Shown: positions 6,942-10,446 of the stretch, in pieces
Layout of the letters: each line of letters starts with the position of its first letter
Numbering within the stretch: the stretch's first letter is position 1
Source: an uncultured Bacteroidales bacterium
GTDB taxonomy: Bacteria; Bacteroidota; Bacteroidia; Bacteroidales; Paludibacteraceae
Length of the DNA: 10,446 nucleotides
Reading direction: 5' to 3'
Assembly: GCA_900321775.1 (NCBI GenBank)
Contig: ONXE01000061.1
Span: 1-10,446 of the forward strand
Notes under the pieces: model-generated
The model's database searches: none
Told to the model about the DNA's origin: nothing
Seen by the model: only the letters and a program-made list of their open reading frames with translations
Program-made: the position numbers and the translations under genes

Positions 6942-8030
6942 TCATTTCGGGGTTTTTTGGTACAAATAAATGCCTATGGCGAGGAAGAGGAAGTTGGGGA
7001 GCCACACTGCCATGAAGGGGGTCATGACGCCACTTACGGAGAAGGTGGTGCTGACCGTAGAGAAGAGGATATAGAGGGCGGAGAGGGTGAGTCCGATTCC
7101 GAGGTTTTTACCCATACCGCCTCTGACTTTGCGGGAGGACATGGTTACGGCGAGCAGGGTCATGATGAAGGCTCCGAGCGGCGAGGCCCATCGCTTGTGG
7201 TACTCGGTTTCGAAGGCCTGGGTATTGCCGGCGCCGCGCTCCTGCTGAACGCGAATGTAGTTGCGGAGTTCGGGGTTGGTCATCTGCTGGGCTTGTTCGG
7301 TGGTAATAAACAGTTCCTTGGGCTGCAGCATGATGAGCGTATCGAGTCGTTGTCCGCGAGAGATAGTCTCGCGCATGCCATTGAAGTCGCGGCGGGTGTA
7401 CTGTTCGAAATGCCATTTGTAGGGTTCGGCTTCGGTTCCGTCGTAGCGGATACGTTCGGCAGTAATGCGAGAACGAAGAGTCTTTCCTTCGTAGTGCTCG
7501 AAACTGGAGCGGTAGCCGGTGTTGGTACGTTTCTGGAAGGTCTCGATATAGAGGACAGTGCCGGGTTCGACCATCATCTGGACGTTGCGCACGTTCTCGG
7601 ACTTGATTTTCTGGATGTACTCATCCTGGAAGTCGAGCATTTTCTCCGTGGCCGGCGGTATGACATAGCCTCCGAGTCCCCAGAAAAGGAGGAAGAGGAA
7701 CGTAGCGGAGAGGAAATAGGGCAACATGATTCGCCGGAAAGAGATGCCTGCCGCGAGCATAGCTATTATCTCGGAGTTGCCTGCCATCTTGCTGGTGAAG
7801 AAGATTACAGCGATGAAGATAAATAGGCTGGAGAACATGTTCATGTAGTAGGGAATGAACGGCAGGTAGTAGTCGAGAATGATACGTCGGAGGGGAGCAT
7901 TGTTCTCGAAGAACTCATCCATTTTCTCGGTGAGGTCGAATACGATGGCAATAGACAGGATAAGCACAATCGAGAAGAAGAATGTGCCAAGGAACTTGCC
8001 TATTATGTACCAATCGATGCGCTTGAGCAA
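6942..8030 (-). CDS. LptF/LptG-family LPS export permease (YjgP/YjgQ)
   Basis: A 362-residue inner-membrane protein with the LptF/LptG layout. Three membrane segments lie at about residues 12-33, 56-80 and 100-120, then comes a periplasmic beta-rich domain (about 125-280) and three more segments (about 283-298, 310-330, 337-357). The GNSEIIAMLAAGIS stretch (84-97) between the second and third segments corresponds to the coupling helix that contacts the LptB ATPase. The complex extracts lipopolysaccharide from the inner membrane and feeds the Lpt bridge. It cannot be told whether this is LptF or LptG; the gene order tgt then permease is, from memory, common in Bacteroidetes. The start is TTG at 8030: LKRIDWYIIGKFLGTFF is the family N-terminus, there is no upstream in-frame ATG or GTG before a stop, and the first internal Met is residue 37. 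Confidence 0.92.
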   Translation of the reverse strand: MLKRIDWYIIGKFLGTFFFSIVLILSIAIVFDLTEKMDEFFENNAPLRRIILDYYLPFIPYYMNMFSSLFIFIAVIFFTSKMAGNSEIIAMLAAGISFRRIMLPYFLSATFLFLLFWGLGGYVIPPATEKMLDFQDEYIQKIKSENVRNVQMMVEPGTVLYIETFQKRTNTGYRSSFEHYEGKTLRSRITAERIRYDGTEAEPYKWHFEQYTRRDFNGMRETISRGQRLDTLIMLQPKELFITTEQAQQMTNPELRNYIRVQQERGAGNTQAFETEYHKRWASPLGAFIMTLLAVTMSSRKVRGGMGKNLGIGLTLSALYILFSTVSTTFSVSGVMTPFMAVWLPNFLFLAIGIYLYQKTPK

Positions 8031-8043
8031 ACTGACAATTAAA

Positions 8044-8078
8044 ATTAATAATTAACAATTAATAATGAATAATTAATA
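8044..8078. repeat. 7-bp tandem array (ATTAATA)5 before the permease
   Basis: Units ATTAATA, ATTAACA, ATTAATA, ATGAATA, ATTAATA fill most of the 52-bp gap between the tgt stop (8083) and the permease TTG (8030). A degenerate unit, AATTAAA, precedes it at 8037-8043. No TAnnTTTG promoter is seen in the gap, so the array should lie inside an operon transcript. Confidence 0.85.
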
Positions 8079-8082
8079 TTTC

Positions 8083-9219
8083 TTAGAGGCGTTGCATGAG
8101 TTGTGGTGTGACGCTGTCTTTCCACTGTTTGAAGTCACCTTGTATTATATGTGCGCGCGCCGTACGGACGAGGGAGAGGTAGAAGGCGAGGTTGTGGATG
8201 GAGAGGATCTCGAGTCCCAGCATTTCCTCGGCGTGGATGAGGTGTCGAACGTAAGCGCGGGTATATTCGTGGTCCACGTAACTGGTTCCGGTGGGGTCCA
8301 GTTCGGTGAAATCGTCCTCCCATTTCTTGTTGCGCATGTTCATCACTCCCTGCCAGGTGAAGATTTGTCCGTTACGACCATTGCGGGTAGGCATGACGCA
8401 GTCGAACTGGTCCACTCCAAGTTCGATGGCGTTGAGGATATTCCATGGGGTTCCTACGCCCATGAGGTAACGGGGTTTGGTGGTAGGCAGGATGTCGTTG
8501 ACAACGGCAATCATCTCGTACATTTTCTCCTCGGGTTCGCCCACAGCCAAGCCTCCGATGGAATAGCCGTCGCGGTCCAGGTCACGCAGTCGTTTGGCCG
8601 CTTCGGTTCGAAGGTCGGGATAGACACATCCCTGGACGATGGGATAAAGGTGCTGGCGATAGCCGTAGAGATTCTCAGTCTCATCGAAACGTTTGATGCA
8701 GCGGTCCAGCCAGCGGTGAGTGCGCTCCATGGAAGTCTTGGCGTACTGGTAATCGGCAGTGCCGGGTGTGCATTCGTCGAAGGCCATGATGATGTCGGCA
8801 CCTATCTCGCGCTGAATATCCATAACGCCTTCGGGCGAGAAGAAGAGTTTGCGTCCATCGATATGGCTGGAGAACTCGACACCTTCTTCTTTCATCTTGC
8901 GGATGCCTGCCAGAGAAAAGACCTGATATCCACCCGAGTCGGTAAGGATAGGTCGGTTCCATCCCTCAAACCGATGTAGTCCGCCGGCTTTGTGGAGGAT
9001 GGCGGTGCCGGGACGCAGGTAGAGGTGGTAGGTATTGCCGAGGATGATCTGCGCTTGGATGTCGTCGAGCAGGTCGCGCTTGTGCACACCTTTGACCGTA
9101 CCGACTGTTCCGACGGGCATGAAGATCGGGGTCTCTATGTCGCCGTGGTCGGTGTGAATGACGCCTGCTCTGGCTGCACTCTGCGGGTCGGTATGTACGA
9201 GAGTGAAGTACTCGCTCAT
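8083..9219 (-). CDS. tgt: Queuine tRNA-ribosyltransferase
   Basis: A 378-residue cytoplasmic TIM-barrel enzyme that exchanges guanine 34 of tRNAs Asp, Asn, His and Tyr for preQ1 in queuosine synthesis. Visible landmarks are Asp94 in DSGGYQVFS (general base), the tRNA/substrate-binding DECTPG and GGLAVGEP blocks, and the nucleophile Asp270 in GVDQFDCVMPTRNGRNG. The usual zinc site C-x-C-x2-C-x25-H is not intact: the stretch around residues 308-320 has no cysteine, although His342 in SIHN is kept. The start at 9219 gives the normal N-terminus and length. The frame is open 44 codons further upstream, but that part overlaps panD, is His-rich nonsense and is rejected. The ATG overlaps the panD stop as ATGA, so the two are translationally coupled. 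Confidence 0.96.
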   Translation of the reverse strand: MSEYFTLVHTDPQSAARAGVIHTDHGDIETPIFMPVGTVGTVKGVHKRDLLDDIQAQIILGNTYHLYLRPGTAILHKAGGLHRFEGWNRPILTDSGGYQVFSLAGIRKMKEEGVEFSSHIDGRKLFFSPEGVMDIQREIGADIIMAFDECTPGTADYQYAKTSMERTHRWLDRCIKRFDETENLYGYRQHLYPIVQGCVYPDLRTEAAKRLRDLDRDGYSIGGLAVGEPEEKMYEMIAVVNDILPTTKPRYLMGVGTPWNILNAIELGVDQFDCVMPTRNGRNGQIFTWQGVMNMRNKKWEDDFTELDPTGTSYVDHEYTRAYVRHLIHAEEMLGLEILSIHNLAFYLSLVRTARAHIIQGDFKQWKDSVTPQLMQRL

Positions 9220-9557
9220 AGCTTGTTGTCTATGGGGAAGATGATTTGGGGTTTGAAGCCCTTGGCCTCTTCGGGTGTCATGAGGGCGTAGGCCATGATG
9301 ATGATGGTGTCGCCCGGGTGCATGAGGTGAGCTGCCGCACCATTCATGCAAATCTCACCACTGCCGCGTTGTCCGGGGATGGTGTAGGTCTCGAGACGAG
9401 CGCCGTTGGTGTTGTCCACCACTTGCACTTTTTCTCCCGCCACTATTCCGGCAGCGTCCATCAGGTTCTCGTCGATCGTGATGCTACCCACGTAGTCGAG
9501 ATTGGCCTCGGTGACACGCACGCGATGGATCTTCGATTTCAGTATTGTTATCAACAT
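9216..9557 (-). CDS. panD: Aspartate 1-decarboxylase proenzyme
   Basis: A 113-residue pyruvoyl enzyme that decarboxylates aspartate to beta-alanine for pantothenate and coenzyme A. The proenzyme cuts itself between Gly24 and Ser25 (DYVGSITID), and Ser25 becomes the pyruvoyl group. Lys9 in LKSKIHR, Arg54, Tyr58 in ETYTIPG and Asn72 in CMNGAAA match the known active-site residues, and GERGS-like GQRGSGEICMNGAAAHL is the family block. It is the first gene after the promoter at 9620-9650, with a leader of about 55 nt and no Shine-Dalgarno sequence. panC, often next to panD, is not adjacent on either side. The gene overlaps tgt by 4 nt. Confidence 0.96.
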   Translation of the reverse strand: MLITILKSKIHRVRVTEANLDYVGSITIDENLMDAAGIVAGEKVQVVDNTNGARLETYTIPGQRGSGEICMNGAAAHLMHPGDTIIIMAYALMTPEEAKGFKPQIIFPIDNKL

Positions 9558-9606
9558 ACTTTGCTTGTTTTATCCGTTCCAAAAGGCAACGCACATAACA
9601 GCGCGC

Positions 9607-9626
9607 ACCTTTGCGGGTGCAAAGGT
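9607..9626. promoter_or_regulatory. Inverted repeat over the panD -7 element
   Basis: ACCTTTGC (9607-9614), a 4-nt gap, and GCAAAGGT (9619-9626) form a perfect 8-bp inverted repeat. One arm is most of the -7 element and the other falls around the expected transcription start, so a protein bound here would block the promoter. The otherwise similar promoter at 78-108 lacks it. Confidence 0.4.
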
Positions 9627-9650
9627 ACTGCTTTTTTTTGACATTACCAA
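9620..9650 (-). promoter_or_regulatory. Bacteroidetes-type promoter for panD-tgt operon
   Basis: On the minus strand the -7 element TACCTTTG (9627-9620) is preceded, after 20 nt, by a TTG -33 element (9650-9648), the arrangement known for the primary sigma factor of Bacteroidetes. Transcription should start near 9613, about 55 nt before the panD ATG. It is the only clear promoter of this type upstream of the panD-to-era series. Confidence 0.8.
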
Positions 9651-9660
9651 GAAAAATCGT

Positions 9661-9759
9661 AAAAAAGTGCAAAAAAGCGGCTTAACCTATGGAGAACAGG
9701 GGCCTTTTCGCCAGCAAATCATGGCGAAGTGCGCCCCTATTCTTTCCTCGCAGGTTAAG
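9661..9759 (-). terminator. 79-nt hairpin with two T6 tracts, terminator or structured RNA 3' end
   Basis: Read on the minus strand, CTTAACCT (9759-9752) pairs with AGGTTAAG (9688-9681). Inside, an 11-bp stem built on GGGGC/GCCCC pairs with one G-U, then TTCGCCA (9728-9722) pairs with TGGCGAA (9713-9707) around an 8-nt loop. It is followed by CCGC, six T (9676-9671), GCAC and six T (9666-9661). The G-U pair exists only in the minus-strand RNA. It lies directly before the panD promoter and could end transcription from the AraC-type gene. It is much longer than an ordinary terminator stem, so a small RNA or a palindromic repeat element is possible. Confidence 0.6.
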
Positions 9760-9774
9760 ACAATCTGCTACGCT

Positions 9775-9835
9775 TTGTCAAAAATCGGGGTAGGTGAGAT
9801 TGATAATCAATGGTTTAAGGGGGTCATTTTGACAA
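9775..9835. repeat. Concentric inverted repeats in the AraC-panD spacer
   Basis: TTGTCAAAA (9775-9783) and TTTTGACAA (9827-9835) are a perfect 9-bp inverted pair. Its centre, base 9805, is also the centre of the 13-bp palindrome ATTGAT-A-ATCAAT (9799-9811). The 15-nt flanks between them do not pair. Confidence 0.5.
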
Positions 9836-9877
9836 TCGTCCCAAGACCGTTCGAAGATTGTCTCATGATTGTCTCAT
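9831..9877. repeat. GACAATC/GATTGTC motif cluster with 11-bp direct repeat
   Basis: GATTGTCTCAT occurs twice in tandem (9856-9866, 9867-9877). The inverse, GACAATC, lies at 9831-9837 and again at 9759-9765, so the 7-bp motif occurs four times within about 115 bp. GACAATCGTC (9831-9840) and GAAGATTGTC (9853-9862) can also form a hairpin with one mismatch. Confidence 0.6.
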
Positions 9878-9902
9878 GGAGAATGCAGGACGGACGCTGA
9901 AA

Positions 9903-9928
9903 GTTTGCCCGGGAAGGATGAGGCAAAC
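9903..9928 (-). terminator. Hairpin after the AraC-type gene
   Basis: GTTTGCC (9903-9909) and GGCAAAC (9922-9928) form a perfect 7-bp stem with a 12-nt loop, about 10 nt past the stop of the AraC-type gene. On the minus strand it is followed by only TTTC, so it is at best a weak terminator or a transcript-stabilising end. Confidence 0.35.
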
Positions 9929-9938
9929 AGGTTGGAAA

Positions 9939-10446
9939 TCAGTCTGTTTTGAAAGAAGTATGGTTCCACTCTTCCAAAGTAAGGCCGGCAAGCCGAGCGA
10001 CATCGGCTTCGGGCAGGTCGGGGTGTTCGTGGAGCAGACGCAAGGCTTCGCGGCGGCGGTAATCGTTGACGAAACGATAGAAGGTGCATCCGTACTCGGT
10101 ATGGAAGAATCGGATAATGAACGCGCGGTCAAGCGGCAAGACAGCCTGCACGTCATCGAGGCAGAAATCGGGGTTGACGTAGGGTTTGTCGTACTCCATC
10201 CACTGCTCCAGTTTCTGACGGCACGTCTTAATCTTTTCTTCAGAAAGACTCGTTTCGAGCCTTCCATTGGAGAAGCAGGGAGCATCATGTCCGGGATTTT
10301 GTACCGTAAGGGCTGTCCAGGGGTCACGGTGGCGAAGGATATGGGATGTGCTGTAAACAAGCAGGAAGAACACCATCCACTGCTGGGTGAAAGAGCGCAT
10401 GGGGTTGTGGGACAGGCAGATATAGACGTAGGAAGCGGTAAGAAGG
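9939..10446 (-). CDS. Membrane-anchored AraC-type regulator, 5' part missing
   Basis: The last 168 codons are visible. The frame is open to the window edge (LLTASYVYICLSHNP precedes the first Met), so the gene almost certainly starts outside. The visible N-terminal part, up to about residue 37, is hydrophobic and looks like the last membrane segments of a multi-span domain; a cytoplasmic linker follows. An AraC-type DNA-binding region comes at the end: a first helix-turn-helix around CLDDVQAVLPLDRAFIIRFF, the connecting helix FVNDYRRREALRLL, and a second one starting ADVARLAGL. The protein stops shortly after the second recognition helix (SFKTD) and lacks the usual GMTPxxYR tail. Bacteroidales have a family of such membrane-bound regulators; the target here is unknown, but the motif cluster downstream is a candidate. 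Confidence 0.75.
   Translation of the reverse strand, partial: LLTASYVYICLSHNPMRSFTQQWMVFFLLVYSTSHILRHRDPWTALTVQNPGHDAPCFSNGRLETSLSEEKIKTCRQKLEQWMEYDKPYVNPDFCLDDVQAVLPLDRAFIIRFFHTEYGCTFYRFVNDYRRREALRLLHEHPDLPEADVARLAGLTLEEWNHTSFKTD

Noticed and set aside
9220..9351. Upstream His-rich extension of Tgt (open frame 44 codons before the usual start)
   Set aside because: It overlaps panD almost entirely in another frame and is absent from the known Tgt N-terminus; the ATGA overlap at 9219 is the natural start.
9570..9596. Eight-codon open frame MCVAFWNG in the panD leader as a regulatory leader peptide
   Set aside because: A single short frame is easily random. No attenuator hairpins follow it in the 13 nt before panD.
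9502..9900. Plus-strand open frame of 132 codons in the AraC-panD spacer
   Set aside because: It starts within panD on the opposite strand, runs through the promoter and hairpins, and resembles nothing.
9863..10360. Alternative minus-strand frame of 165 codons overlapping the AraC-type gene
   Set aside because: The overlapping frame 9939-10446 shows the helix-turn-helix sequence; this one has no recognisable features.

Overview
The window looks like Bacteroidales chromosome (a Prevotella- or Bacteroides-like gut or oral anaerobe). The evidence is: two promoters of the Bacteroidetes TTG-20 nt-TAnnTTTG type; no Shine-Dalgarno sequences before the starts; protein sequences of Bacteroidetes character (zinc-ligand-less Tgt, C69 dipeptidase, membrane-anchored AraC-type regulator); and A+T-rich spacers between coding regions of moderate GC. 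Every gene I can support lies on the minus strand, so transcription runs from high to low coordinates. Long plus-strand open frames are shadows.

In transcription order: a 5'-truncated AraC-type regulator (10446-9939) is followed by a 268-bp non-coding stretch full of inverted repeats, ending in a large hairpin with T tracts. A clear promoter (9620-9650) then starts panD, tgt and an LptF/LptG permease. panD and tgt overlap by 4 nt. The permease is followed after 1 nt by a C69 cysteine dipeptidase, then by pepD, a small periplasmic Spy/CpxP-like protein, a secreted esterase, a histidine kinase without a visible partner regulator, and era. The cluster ends in a hairpin/T-tract terminator (119-146), at once followed by a second, nearly identical promoter (78-108) for a lipoprotein gene cut off by the window start. 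Functionally it mixes housekeeping (beta-alanine for CoA, queuosine tRNA modification, LPS export, ribosome assembly) with peptide and envelope functions (two dipeptidases, esterase, Spy-like protein, sensor kinase).

Three things stand out. (1) era is broken as given: its GTPase domain and KH domain are in different frames, and about 25 conserved residues between them are missing. (2) Most spacers longer than a few bases carry a tandem array of short units, and the unit is 7 or 11 bp. Inside pepD an analogous array has a 9-bp unit and is read as five L-x-S/T triplets, and a 7-bp array lies in the signal-peptide codons of the C69 gene. (3) A 53-bp block (49/53 identical) recurs at both ends of the cluster and combines the tail of a terminator with the next promoter. 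No mobile element, CRISPR array, tRNA or rRNA was seen. I found no evidence for a complete new multi-gene system; the unusual content is mainly in the non-coding DNA.
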